A DNA stretch of 64,000 nt from Coenobita brevimanus (Eukaryota > Arthropoda > Malacostraca > Decapoda > Coenobitidae). The notes beneath the pieces were generated by a model. That model ran no database searches. It saw nothing but the letters and a program-made list of their open reading frames with translations, and was not told where the DNA came from. The translations under genes and the position numbers were made by a program. Below are positions 40,201 through 52,179 of the stretch, in pieces. The DNA is taken from assembly GCA_032717465.1 (NCBI GenBank), contig CM064657.1, forward strand, positions 24,674,719 to 24,738,718, read 5' to 3'. How positions within the stretch are numbered: the stretch's first letter is position 1; each line of letters opens with the position of its first letter.

Positions 40201-41900
40201 AAGCTGTGACACACCAGTGTTCAGAGCCAGGGCATTATCAGTGTCATTACCAAATTTCTTAAAGAAAGATTATTCATATATTTACCCCTTGCCAATATAG
40301 GTACATGTATAAGGGAAAAAAATTATTTATTTGAAAATTAATTGCATATGTTCTGTATTTTCATGTTCTAAAAGCTAACAAATTAACTGAGTACATCATC
40401 CAATCAAGTTCATCACCATCTCCAAATCCAGTACCAAATCATGCTTATTCATTATCTGACGGATTTTTCATTACCAAATCGGCCCTGTTTTGGTAATGAA
40501 AAATACCAAATGTTAAGTTGCCCAACGTTTAGTGAGAGGCCCCTTCTGGTGGGAGGCCCGGGGTCCAGGCCCCATGGGCCCACCCCTGAGTCCAGCCCTG
40601 GGTAGGATACTCAGTGACAGAGTTGGGGAAATACTGTAGCAGAGGAATTTCTGTAGTTGGAAGGATGCTCAATGACAGAGTTGGGGAAATAGCAGAGGAA
40701 TTAGTTGGAGAACAGGGATGTTTAGGGAGGTAAGAGGTTGTGTAGATCAGATGTGGGTCATTCCATGCAGATATCAACCTTTAGTGTCAACCTCAGAATT
40801 GATCAGAAATACAATACGTATATAAATTATATATCATTTTAAAGTGTAACTTGATCGGTTTTGGGGATGTACAGAGAAGGAATGCAGTGCCAGGAAATGT
40901 GACACTCACAGAAGTGATGAATGCTGTGAAGCAGCTGAAAAATGGGGAAAGCAGATGGGGTTGATGAGATGTATGCAGAGATGATTAAGTGTAATGCGAA
41001 GAGTGGAATGAAGTGCTTGTTGGAGATAAGTAAGAAGGCATGGATAAGTGAAACTGTGCCAATAGAGTGGAAAAAGGCAGTGGTTTTACCCACGTACGAA
41101 AGTAAAGGTGAGCAAAGTGAATGCAAGAATTATCATGGCATAAGTCTTTTGAGTGTTGTGGGGAAGGTATATGGAAGAATTATTATAGAGAAAGTAAGAG
41201 AGATATCAGAAGTCCTAGTGAGTGACAAACAGGGTGGCTTTAGGAGTGGCAGAGGATGTGTGGATCAAATATTTGCAGTGAGACAGATAGTGGAGAAGAT
41301 GTTTATGGCATTTGTGGATCTGGAAACAGCATATGACAGAAGACAGAGAAAGATTGTGGAAGGTTTTGCGCATGTATGGTTCTGATGGTAAGCTGTTAGG
41401 TGCCATGAATTATTATTATTTATTTATTTATTTTTTTAATGGTAGTGAAACATCTGTAAGGGTGAATGGGTATATAAGTGAATGGTTCATGATCAGTGTA
41501 GGCATGTGTCAAGGTTGTGTGATGTCCAGATGGTTGTTCAGTATGTATATGGATAGGGTGATGAGAGAAGTAAAAACACGAGTAATAGAGAGAAGGATAG
41601 CTTTGGTAATGAATGGAGATGGATGGAATTTCTGACAGAAGTGAAGAATGCTGTGAAGCAGCTGAAAAATGGGAAAGCAGCTGAGGTTGATGAGGTTGAT
41701 GAGATGCAGAAATGATTAAGTGTAGTGGGGAGAGTGGAATGAAGTGCTTGTTGGAGATATATAAGAAGACATGGATGAGTGAAACTGTGCCAGTAGCGTG
41801 GAAAAAGGCAGTGATTTTTACCTCTGTGCAGAAATAAAGGTGAACGAAGTGAGTACAGGAATTATCATGGCATTAATCTGTTAAGTGTGGTAGGGAAGGT

Positions 41901-42118
41901 TTATCTATCTATTTATCTATTGCCAGACACCTCAATCCCGTACGGGGTGGCAACAAACAAATCACCTCCAAGTCGCCCTGTCCCCCGCCATTTCACTTCC
42001 CTGCTTCCAACTCATACCCCCCTCCTTCATATACTTCTCCACTCCATCCCTCCATCTCATCCTCGGCCTCCTCCTCCCTCTCCCTCCCACCACCTCACTC
42101 ACATACACTCTCCTCGTC
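41901..42118 (-). mobile_element. RTE-B 3' fragment with 9-bp target duplication
   Basis: (GATA)n tail at 41901-41921 followed on the minus strand by the family 3' end and about 170 bp of C-terminal coding sequence. AGGGAAGGT at 41892-41900 and 42119-42127 flanks it; deletion restores the RTE-A sequence. Confidence 0.9.
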
Positions 42119-43390
42119 AGGGAAGGTATACGGAAGAATTATTATAGAGAAAGTAAGAGGGATGTCAGTAGTCCTAGTCAGTGACAAACAGGGTGGCTTT
42201 CGGAGTGGCAGAGGATGTGTGGATCAAATATTTGCAGTATGACAGATAATGGAGAAGGCATGTGAGGGACAATAAGGTGTTTATGGCATTTGTGGATCTG
42301 GAAAGAGCATATGACGAAGTAGACAGAGAAGGATTGTGGAAGGTTTTGCACATGTATTGTGTAGATGGTAAGCTGCTAGGCGCTGTCAGTAGTTTTTATG
42401 ATGGTAGTGAAGCATGTGTAAGGGTAAATGGGTATCTAAGTGAATGGTTCAGTCAGTGTAGGCATGCCACAAAGTTGTGTGATGTCCGCATGGTTGTTCA
42501 ATATCTATATGGATGGGGTGATGAGAGAAGTAAAGACACGAGTAACAGAGAGGGATAGCGTTGGTGGTGAATGGTGATGGATGGAATATCTCAAATTTGT
42601 TGTATGCTGATGATGCTGTGCTACATGCAAATACTGGACAAAAGCTCGGTAGACTAGTGCAGAGTTTTGTAGATGTCTGCGAGCACCATGCCCTGGGAGT
42701 AAATGTACAAAAAAGTAAAGTGATTGTTATTGAGAGAGAACATGACTTCTAGGGTGATGTTACAGTGACTGGAATTGGTTAAAGAGTTCAAATACCTGGG
42801 TACAGTGATAGAAACGAGAGGAAAATGTGCAAAAGAAGTGGAAGGTAGAGTGACACAAGGAAGGAAAGTAGCTGGTGCAGTGAAGGCCTTTATGTGAAAC
42901 AGAGGCTTGAGTGTTGCAGTTGCACGTGGCTTGCATGAAGGAGTGTTAGTGCCAGCTTTATCATATGAATGTGAGACTGTGGTGTGACATGAAAATGAAA
43001 AGTCAAGAGTGAGAGCAGTGGAGATGGGACTGCTGAGGAATGTATGTGGAGTACAGAGAGTGTATAGGATACGGAATAATGTGATACTTGAAAGGTGCGG
43101 AATGAGGAAGTCTATGGACACCAGAATCAAAGAGAGTATATTGAGATGGATTGGTCATGTTTGGAGAGAATGGGTGGTGGGAAAGGTATATCTGCATGAA
43201 TTTGAAAGAGGGAAGAGGCAAAGTAGGCCAAGGAGAAGGTGGAGGGTTATGGTAGATGAGTGTGTGAGGAAGAGAGGTATGGAAGTTGGTGAGGGTAAGG
43301 GACAGATAAGAGACGCAGCTGGATGGATAAATATTGTGTGGAGAAGCGCAGACCAAGGATTTGGCAACCCTTTTTAACGTGACAGCATTC

Positions 43391-44541
43391 TAGAGAAGGG
43401 AAAGAAGTTGTATGTGTCTTTCATGGATTTAGAGAAAGCATATGACAGGGTGGATAGACAAGGATTGTGGAAAGTATTAAGAATATATGGAGTAGATGGA
43501 AAGTTGTTGAATGCTGTGAAGAGTATGTATGATGGTGCTAAGGCTGCAGTGCGTATGGATGGTGAACTAAGTGAATTTTTCTCTTTGGAGGTTGGGTTGA
43601 AACAGGGATGTGTCATGTCTCCATGGTTGTTCAATCTGTTCATGGATGGGGTAATAAAAGAGGTACAAGGTAGGGTAGTGGATGTTGGAGTGGCCCTGGT
43701 GAGAGAGGATAGTGTTTGGAAACTCCCTGTACTGTTGTTTGCAGATAATACTGTGTTGTTGCGTGAAGACGAAGGGGAGCTGAAAGGCTTGGTGGATGAG
43801 TTTGGGAGAGTGTGCAAGAAATGGAATCTAAAGGTGATTGTAGGGAAGAGTAAAGTGATGGTCTTTGAGAGAGGTGAAGTCAGTGAATGTACAGCGAGGT
43901 TGGATGTTGAGGAATTGGAAAATGTGAGTACGTTTAAGTACTTGGGTAGTGTGATGAGTAAGGATGGAGGTTTGGAGGGTGAAGTGCTTGAAAGGGTACA
44001 GCAGGGAAGAAAGGTTGCTGGTTCTTTGAAAGCAGTGATAAGAAACAGGGAAGTGAGCATGGAAGTGAAAAAGTTACTACATGACAGTATTGTGATACCA
44101 ACTCTAACGTATGGAAGTGAAGCTTGGATGTTGTTGGAAGGACACAAGTCAAGAGTGAGAGCCGTGGAAATGAGTTATTTAAGAGGAGCCTGTGGAGTCA
44201 CATGGAGAGACAGGCTGACGAATGAGGATATAAAGGAGCGTTGTGGTGTTGATGTGGATGTGATAGGAAGTGTTATGAGGAACACTGAGGTGGTTTGGCC
44301 ATGTGGAGAGGATGGAGGGTGAAAGACTGATGAAGAGAGTGTATGTGAGTGAGGTGGAGGGGGGAAGAGGGAGGGGGAGGCCTAGGATGAGATGGAGGGA
44401 TGAAGTGGAGAGGTATATGAGAGAGGGGGGTGTGAGTTGGGAGCAGGGCAGTGAAATGGCAGGGAACAGGACGATGTGGAGGGAATTTGTTTGTGGCCAC
44501 CCCAGACGGGATTGAGGCGTCTGGCAATAGATAGATAGATA
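43391..44541 (+). mobile_element. RTE-B copy inserted at the RTE-A 3' end
   Basis: 5'-truncated within the RT, ending GAGGCGTCTGGCAATAGATA with a (GATA)n tail. The host RTE-A sequence is broken at ATTC, which is present on both sides (43387-43390 and 44542-44545). Compare the uninterrupted host at 30260-30290. Confidence 0.88.
43408..44322 (+). CDS. RTE-B reverse transcriptase, C-terminal 304 codons
   Basis: Begins F-M-D-L-E-K-A-Y-D (first catalytic Asp), then G-L-K-Q-G-C-V-M-S near 72, F-A-D-N in place of F-A-D-D near 112 (second catalytic Asp lost), F-K-Y-L-G-S-V-M-S near 175, L-T-Y-G-S-E-A-W near 235. A 2-bp deletion near 44285 shifts the frame; the remaining C-terminal motifs (V-E-R-M-E-G-E-R-L, G-R-P-R-M-R-W) continue at 44303-44515. 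Inactive. Confidence 0.85.
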   Translation: MYVSFMDLEKAYDRVDRQGLWKVLRIYGVDGKLLNAVKSMYDGAKAAVRMDGELSEFFSLEVGLKQGCVMSPWLFNLFMDGVIKEVQGRVVDVGVALVREDSVWKLPVLLFADNTVLLREDEGELKGLVDEFGRVCKKWNLKVIVGKSKVMVFERGEVSECTARLDVEELENVSTFKYLGSVMSKDGGLEGEVLERVQQGRKVAGSLKAVIRNREVSMEVKKLLHDSIVIPTLTYGSEAWMLLEGHKSRVRAVEMSYLRGACGVTWRDRLTNEDIKERCGVDVDVIGSVMRNTEVVWPCGEDGG

Positions 44542-44867
44542 GATTCGGATTGACTCTATAAGATAGGTGTTTGTGAAGCTACAGAATGTGGTGAATTTTT
44601 TTTTTTTTTTTTTTTTTTGGCATATCTGATGGAGCTAAGATTTTGAGGGCTTGAATGATGAGTGAAGGGAAGCGTGGTCCATTGAACTGGGCAAACTTTG
44701 GCTGTCTGGACGTTGCTACTCTTCACCCTGCCGTAGGGTGGGAAAGGAGGTTTGAATGATATGATGATGATGATTAATGGCTGGAAATGAATATGATGAA
44801 TCAGGACTGAAAAAGTATCTAAATTTTCTACTGAGAGTGAGTCATTAAAAAATGTCATACCATGTCT

Positions 44868-44941
44868 ATCTATCTATCTGTCTATTGCCAGACTCCTTAA
44901 TCCCGTACAGGGTGGCCACAAAAAAATCGCCTCCATGTCAC
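44868..44941 (-). mobile_element. RTE-B terminal fragment
   Basis: About 75 bp: GATA tail (44868-44886) and the terminal GGGTGGCCAC block. Minimal 5'-truncated insertion. Confidence 0.75.
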
Positions 44942-45465
44942 TGAAGAAATATTCATGCTGAAATTAGTGATTTTCTTAGCATCACTGACCCGAGTAAGTA
45001 CAGTATTTGTTTGGAATGCTGTCATTGACTTTTATTGAAACAGCATTTATTTGAGTTGCAATTGTCGCTACAGTAGATTACTTATATTTTGTGGTCAGAC
45101 TGGCACGACCTTGAATGTAGAAGTACTTCAGGAGTAATGTGTGTGACTTTTTGTAATATTTTTCCCAAATACAGTTTATGATTTGCAGAAAACTAACATA
45201 ACTTTATATTATAAATAGGCATCCTAGTACCTTACCAATGTAGCCCTGTGGTATCTTGTAAGAGACTTGGGTAAGCCATATGTTGCATCATGTATGTTAC
45301 ATACGTAGCGTGAAGAATGTTACTGGATAAAGATGTAATGTTTCTCACACACCGCCTTAAACAAGAAATCACTGCAGTTACACTGAATTGCAATTACAAA
45401 TTCACTGTTTGCAATTTAATATGTTACTAGCTAGTTTTTCATCATTTCAGACAGTAAATTGAACC
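44942..45465. other. No feature seen
   Basis: A/T-rich, no long frames, no match to other repeats here. The start of the least repetitive part of the window (to about 48.3 kb). Confidence 0.4.
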
Positions 45466-46062
45466 TGTTGGATGCATGAAGCTGCTTGGGGTTGGTTGTA
45501 GAGGTTAATTGTTTGAGGACTGGATGTGTGGGATGGGCTGGGTGAGTGGCTAGATAGGTGGGTGGTTAGGGAGGGATCGGTAAGTTCGATTTGGATGGGA
45601 TGAGTTTGGTGGATGAGTGGGGTTCAAAAAGGTGGATATGATGGCAGGGTGAATGGGTTTTGGTAAGAAGGGTGGTTGGACATGTCAGTAGGTGGGTGGG
45701 TCAGTGGGAGGAGTGGCTGGGCAGGATGGGTGGGTTCCCAGGGTGAGTTGGGTGGTCAGAGTGGGTGAGTATTCTGGGAGAGATCCCCTGGGTGGCTGAG
45801 AAGATCGTGTGGCCAAGGTGTTCTGCATGGGTGGTTGGGTCAGTGGGTTGGGTGGATGGGTGAGTGGGTTCAGGGTGGGTAGGTGAGTGGGTAGATGTGT
45901 TGGGTGTCATTGTTAGATGAGCTCGGTGGGTGGCATTTGTGGGTGGGCAAGGTGGATTACTGGGATCAATGTGTTTGGTGGGTCACACGGGTAGCTGGGA
46001 AGGGTGAATGTTGGATGGATTGCATGAGCAGGTGGATGGGTGGATATGTGGCTTCCCACATG
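45466..46062. repeat. G-rich GGT/GGGT-type degenerate minisatellite
   Basis: Almost 600 bp in which the plus strand is built from variants of TGGGTGGGT, GGTGGATGGG and GTGAGTGGG, with very few C. It is strongly strand-asymmetric. Frames across it (e.g. Pro/Thr/Ser/His-rich on the minus strand) are by-products of the repeat. Confidence 0.8.
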
Positions 46063-46226
46063 ACAAGGCAGGAGAGGGACTTTTAGTGCTAGTAGTCATA
46101 TGAGTTGTCAGTGTTATTTATACTTTAGTACAGTACTGTATGTCATTTAGAAGATTCTGAATAAATATGTGGAATAAAATTCTGTACAGCGGGATCATTC
46201 TAATGAAATCTGCTAAAACCCCAGTA

Positions 46227-47184
46227 CACCCCACTCCCACTATTCAATAGGGATGCATTCCATAAAAAGTGGTTGAATAACAAATTGGTCGACTAACAAA
46301 CTGATTTTTCTAATAAGATTGTAAAGAAATTGGGGGGTTAGGTTCCTGACCACCTTCGTCATTCAAAAAATGTTCAGTAAAGATGAAAAAATACCAGTAA
46401 ATATGAATGAAAGCAACACAGAGATTTGAGCTGTTTTCTTAGAGACCTTAGTTCTTAAGGAAAATTATTGTATTACTACTGTACGTTCATATCAGATGAT
46501 TGACATTTGATTTTCAGTCAGAAAAATACTGGAGAACAAACAAAATATACCTACTTAGCAATGTTGCAAAAAGCCACCGGAACACCTACGATAGTGTGTC
46601 CATTGCCGATCCCCCCGACTGGACGTGACGTCACAATGCCAAAACAAACTCAAATGTATACAATTTAAAACCATAAATAACAGTGAAAACCTAACTGGAA
46701 ACGCTGAAACCTAACTGGGCGTTTTGCTCCTAAGATCCCCAAATGATTATAACCTACCTAACCTAGAGCAACCTAATATGTGCATTATGAAAAACTGGCG
46801 CCAAAACAGTATCATGCGTTAAGAGTGTTCATTAATCATTGGCTCAATCATCACCCAACCATGCGATGGTGAAACATTCATTCAGGTTGGCGAACATGTG
46901 ACTGCACTTAACAAGGGTAATAGTAAGGGTCTTGGGTGGAACCATGGTGGTGCCGTAGTATTCCACATACTCAAATAGAAATGTAGACGGATGAAGAGGC
47001 AACTGATCAGCAGAGCAGAGCGCGGGAAACTGAGGCAGCTTTGCCAGTTTGTTTGACGCTGCACAGTTTGAATTGTTGAAATGGTGGGGATAACCATGTC
47101 GAACAATGGAAAAGGGTATAGATTTATAAATGTCTAAACAACGAATTGTCGAATAACGATCGGTCAAAAAACGAGGAGTTGGTG
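46227..47184. mobile_element. Possible pogo/mariner-like MITE
   Basis: Left end CACCCCACTCCCACTATTCA and right end (reverse-complemented) CACCAACTCCTCGTTTTTTG, each next to TA (46225-46226, 47185-47186). GAATAACAAATTGGTCGACT on the left and GAATAACGATCGGTCAAAAA near the right look like weak subterminal repeats. No transposase motif. The termini match only partly. Confidence 0.45.
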
Positions 47185-47186
47185 TA

Positions 47187-48309
47187 TAATTACTTCTCAC
47201 TGAACTGAAGGTGGATGTATATGCTTAATAATACACCTGATAGTAGAATAAATTATACAAATATTACACATGGCAAGACGTGAGAGAGCAAAGCTTCAGA
47301 TTTCCGATCCATCAACCTAACAAATCGTTGTTTTTATGGGGGTGAGGAGGGAGAGTTGGGGGGTGGACCTGTGTGATTAACTTGCCCTCTGGTGACAGAC
47401 TACCCTGTCCCTTCTTAGTGTTCATGATGGTAATGGTGTATTATACAACCAAGAAGTTGTCGTAACATTATGTGGCACTCACAGAGTCAGTACCTGGAGA
47501 GGGCATGATTAAGTTAATTACCTTAGAAAGAGGGACATCAGCAGAGTGTGTCATGCTCAGTTTCATTTCCCTGACAACCCAGACAGAGATGAGATAGCAG
47601 AGGACATGTTTGTGCAGGCTTTACCAACTCCTCAAGTATCAAGAATGATATATACATTCAAAGGGGTGACTTTTCCCTCATCGATCAAGTAGTATACAGT
47701 ATGTTGATATCATGTTGATGTCACTTGAATATGATGATGTCACTTGAACAAGAACTGACTTCTGGTTAGTTTATAATGTAAATTTCACATCAGTACACAT
47801 TTTGTTTATGTTTGTGATACATACAAATACTGTAACCATAATAAGAGTTGATTGTATAATCATATTTCAATAAAAATTGCACAAGTAACGTTTTTCACTT
47901 TTCTGGTAATGTGTGTAATGGTCACATTTTCCTTAACAGCACAACATTTATTAGGAATAATCAGATTTCCTGGGTATGGTTATGATCCTTATCTAATGAC
48001 ATACTGTTGATATGAAGCACTCCCCCATTTAACCAGTAAAATCACAGACTTACTGAAATTACTTATGCAAAGTACAAGAGGGGGTAACATTCCTCATGCA
48101 ACTTCTGAAAATTTATATAACATCAAAATTAAAACATATAAACCATCCAAATGTGGTATGATGTGGTGTGAAGTGTTGGTAACATAGCTTGCAAAAGCCA
48201 TTTGTTTATCTTGCATACTTTGCAAGTATAACTGAGAGTAGTTCAGTTACTTGTCTCCAAATGTATTGTTCCTTACAGTGGAATGACCCATATTCATTTT
48301 TAGGTCTTT
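47187..48309. other. No gene seen
   Basis: About 1.1 kb of A/T-rich sequence with no coding motif, splice-bounded exon candidate or repeat homology that I can recognise. Confidence 0.4.
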
Positions 48310-49129
48310 AGTGCAGTAGTTTCTAGAGAATGGAAAGAAGTTGTATGCAGCCTTCATGGATCTGGAGAAAGCATATGAAAGAGTGGATAGCCAGAGAATT
48401 TGGAAAATATTAAAGAATATATGGAGTAAATGGGAGGCTGTGGAATGCAGCAAAGAGTACGTATCAGGGCACTAGGACTGCAGTGTGTGTGAATGGTGAA
48501 CAGAGTGAATTTTTCTGTCTGAATGTTAGATTGAAACATGGATGTGTCATGTCTCCATGGTTGTTCAACCTATATATGGATGGAATTATAAAAGATATAC
48601 AAGGTAGGGCAGCAGATGTTGGAACGGCCCTAATGAGAGAGGGCAGCATCTGGAAACTTCCTGTTCATTTGTTTGCAGATGTTACGTATTATTAAGTGAA
48701 AACGAAGGGGAACTACAAGGCTTAATGAGTTTGTGAGAATGTGTAAGAAACAGAATCTAAAGGCGAATGTACAGTAGTTGTGGTCATTGAGAGAAATTAA
48801 GTCATTAAATGCACAGTGAGGCTGGATGATGAAGAAATGGAAAATTTTATTGCAATTAAGCACTTGAGTAGTGTGATGAGTAAGGATGGAAGTTTAGACG
48901 ACAAAGTGCGTGAAAGGGGTTCGGTACGAAAGAAAGGTTGCTGGTTTATTTAAAGCAGTAAGAAGAAATGGGGAAGTGAGCATGGAAGTAAAAAAGTCAC
49001 TGCATGATAGTATTTTGACACCAACTCTAATATATGGAAAAGAAGATTAGACCTTGTTGGAGGGACACAAGTCATGAGTGAGAGCAGTGGAAACGAGTTA
49101 CTTGAGTGTATGAGTGAAGTGTATGAATG

Positions 49130-51347
49130 GAAACTCGGACCATCACTTATTGATGGCCAAGGTAAGGCTTCAAAGAAAATGGTTAAAGAGACGAAGGGGA
49201 AGACAGGAGGAAACAGCTCCTGTGAGAAGAGTGGAGAAATTGTAAGACAGTGAGAGAATGGCAGAGTATAAGAGCATAGTGGAAGAAAGATTGGGAAGGT
49301 ATGAGTTAGAGCAGATGGAAGAGGTGGAAGACATATGTAAGATATTCACGGAAGAGATAGGCACACCATGTGAGTTGGTCTGTGGAGTGAGGAGGAGATG
49401 CAGGGGTGTGCGAGGGACAGCATAGTGGAATGATGAGGTGAAACAAGCTGTGGGAAAAAGGCATATAGTGAATGGCTAGTGAGTAGAGATAGGGGAGAAG
49501 ATGAGAGAGAGAAGAGAGAGGTATATGTGAGCTGGAGAAGGGAGATGAAGAGATTAGTGAATGAGAGTAAGAAGAAAGTGGATGAAGAATTTGGGAGGAA
49601 TCTGAGTGTGAAATGAAGGAAGAGTAAGAAATTGTTTTGGAAGAAGGGAAAGAAAGTAATGCAGTGTGAAAGGGGAAATAGTAGGGGAGTGAAAGATAGG
49701 AATAATAAAATGTTGGTGAAGAAGAGAGAGAAATTGAGGAGATGGGAGGAGCACTTTGAGGATTTGTTGAATGTAGAGAGTGAGAGCAGTGCGAGTATAA
49801 GTGGTTGGGGAATGGCTGGGAGAAGGAGAGATGTGAGGAGGGAGGAAGAGATCAGTAGGGTGGAAATAGTGGAAGCATTGAAGAAGATCAAGATGGGAAA
49901 GGCCCCAGGAATTGATGGAGTGTATGGTGAAATGCTGAGGTATGGGGGTGAGATTGCAGTGGAGTGTATATGGAAGTTATGTAGATTGGCTTGGGAAGAG
50001 GGAAGGATTCCAGAGGACTGGAAATCAGGTATAATTGTTCATTTATACAAAGGAAAAGAGGAGAGAGAAGTATGTGGTAACCATAGGGGTATCTGCCTTC
50101 TTAATGTGACTGGAAAAATATATGGTAGAATACTCATTGATAGGGTTAGGCATATAACAGAGGAGCTAGCTGGAGAAGAACAAGGGAGATTTAGGAAGGG
50201 AAAAGGGTGTGTAGATCAGATATTTGTTCTAAGATGTTTAGTGGAGAAGTATGTAGAGAAGGGAAAGAAAGTGTATGCTGTCTTCATGGACATGGAGAAA
50301 GCTTATGACAGAATAGGTAGAAAAGGTATGTAAAAGGTATTGAAGTATATGGAGAGGAGGGGAAATCGTTGAGTGCTGTGAAGACTATGTACGAAGGAGC
50401 TAGGGCCCCGGTGTGAGTGGATGGTGAGCTGAGTGAGTTCTTTGATCTAAATGTGGGACTGAAACAGGGATGTGTGATGTCTCCATGGCTGTTTAATGTA
50501 TACATGGATGGAATTGTAAAGGAGGTGCAAGGTAGGGCACTGGATGTGGGGGTGGCTCTAACGAATGAGGGTGAGATGTGGAAGATTCCGGTGTTGTTGT
50601 TTGCTGATGATACAGTATTGTTGAGTGAAGATGAATGGGAGTTCCAAGGTTTGTTGAATGAATTTGGGACAGTGTGTAGGAAGAGGAATCTGAAAGTTAA
50701 TGTAAATAAGAGTAAAGTTATGGTGTTTGAGAGGAATAGAGTCACAGAATGCACGTTGAGGTTGGATGGCGAGGATATGGAGAATGTGAGTGCATTCAAG
50801 TACTTGGGTAGTGTGATGAGTAAGGATGGAACCTTGGGGGATGAAGTTCCTGAAAGGATACAGCAGGGAAGGAAGGTTGTTGGTTTACTGAAAGCAGTGA
50901 TGAGGAATAGGGAGGTGAGTATGGAAGTTAAGAAGTCACTGCATGATAGTATGGTGATCCCCACCCTGACGTATGGAAGCGAGTCACAGACCTTGCAAGA
51001 GGGGAACAAGTCAAGAGTGAGAGCAGTGCAGATGGGCTACTTGAGAGGAGCATGTGGAGTGACATGGAGGGACAGGTTGACGAATGAAGAAGTGAAAGAA
51101 CGTTGTGGGGTGGATGTGGATGTGGTTGAGAAGATTAGGAGAAATACACTGAGGTGATTTGGACATGTGGAAAGAATGGAGAATGAAAGACTGACTAATG
51201 AGGTGGGGGGATAGAGTTGACAGGTATATGAGGGAGGGGGTAGTCAAATGGTGGGTGACAGAGCGACTTGGAAGCGTTTTGTCTGCGGCCACCCTTTGCG
51301 GGATTAGGGCATCGGGCTATACAGTAGGTAGATAGATAGATAGATAG
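49130..51347 (+). pseudogene. RTE-B inserted in RTE-B; RT frame with few stops
   Basis: Starts at the end of the endonuclease (D-H-H-L-L-M-A near 49140), continues through the linker, then two long frames: 49632-50333 (linker, K-A-P-G-I-D-G-V, H-R-G-I-C-L, F-M-D-M-E-K-A-Y-D) and 50417-51157 (G-L-K-Q-G-C-V-M-S, F-A-D-D near 50602, F-K-Y-L-G-S-V-M-S). Damage is a stop and shift at 50333-50416, a TGA at 51156-51158 and a deletion in the C-terminal domain near 51200. GATA tail at 51330-51346. Confidence 0.87.
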
Positions 51348-52179
51348 ATGTGGAGTTACACTGAGAGACCAAGTGACAAATGAAAAAGTGAAGGAGAGGT
51401 TTAGTGTGGAAGTGGATGTGATAGAAAGCGTTAGGAGAAATACAGTGAGTTGGTTTGGGCTTGTAAAGAGGATGGAGAATGAGAAACTAACAAGGAGAGT
51501 GTATGAGTGAAGTGGAGGTGGGGGAGAGGGACAGGGAGACTGAGGATGAGATGGAGAGATGGAGTTGAGATATACAGTAGAAGTCCTCTCATTCAGCATC
51601 TTCGGGACCAAGCAGGTGCCAAATGAGCAGAAACTGCTGGATGACCCGGAAAACCTGCCAAAAAGTTTCTAGCAATCATTGTCGGTCACCCCCATGCAAT
51701 CACAGTGTCTGGCAAGGATTATTGGTCAACCCTAAGCACTAAGTCGGCCTTCTGTTTCTTAACCCCTTAAACGCGGATCGTCTTGTTTGTGACGCTCGGC
51801 CAAAAGGACATAACGGCGGATCGTCGCGTTTGCGATTCTAGTAAATTTTGAATAACCGCGGGCAAGCAGGCTCCAGCTGGTATTGTCTATCAGTACCGCC
51901 ACCCTTGAGCTACTTTTAGCACACTTGACCTTTGTACTACTGACCTCGGTTGTTGCCAAGTTTCATTTTTTTTACCCACCCACGCACCGCTGCCCGGCCC
52001 TCCCTCGTCGTGCGATATGGCTGTGCGTGGACGGCTCATATGTGTCAATCTGCACCTTCCTCTCGCAAGCACTTTATGCTATTTGGAAACGCTTGTTTCC
52101 CCAGTTGTCACACTAGCATTTTTTCGCGCGGTTTGCCCCTGTTTAGCGTCAGTCCACGAGAATCTTTCAAGGTGACACC

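Larger units (their letters stand above)
36133..40600. mobile_element. hAT element 2 with perfect 8-bp duplication, transposase relic inside
   Basis: GGTAGGAT at 36125-36132 and 40601-40608 flanks the element exactly, and removal rejoins an RTE-B coding sequence. Left end CGGTGCCGGATTTGGGATGT; right end, reverse-complemented, CAGGGCTGGACTCAGGGGTG. Subterminal GGGGCCTGGGACC/GGGGCCTGGACC blocks are also inverted. Inside are pieces of a hAT transposase (36540-37185, minus), two SINE-D copies, an RTE-D, a 5S-SINE and an L2/CR1 fragment. The element was once autonomous or nearly so. Confidence 0.88.
36050..40755 (+). mobile_element. RTE-B fragment split by hAT element 2
   Basis: 36050-36132 (AGAGGAAAAAGAGAAAAAGA, then Y-K-G-K...C-G-K-H-R-G type coding) and 40601-40755 (ATACTCAGTGACAGAGTTGG on to GTGTAGATCAGAT) are consecutive parts of the RTE-B RT. 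Compare 50050-50220. The second part carries a partial local duplication of the GACAGAGTTGGGGAAATA block (40617-40690). Confidence 0.8.
40854..44790 (+). mobile_element. RTE-A copy 2, degenerate, with local duplication and two RTE-B inserts
   Basis: RT starts at about 40860 (matches 26875 onward). The stretch 40910-41160 is repeated at 41635-41900, so part of the RT is present twice. Coding motifs: G-G-F-R-S-G-R-G-C (41240, 42195), A-D-D near 42609, C-terminal R-R-R-W near 43240. 3' end with CACCCTGCCGTAGGGTGGGA and a (GAT)n tail at about 44755-44775. Interrupted by RTE-B pieces at 41901-42118 and 43391-44541. Multiple stops. Confidence 0.85.

Noticed and set aside
45701..45910. Pro/Thr/His-rich small protein
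   Set aside because: Translation of the G-rich minisatellite; no start context or splice support.
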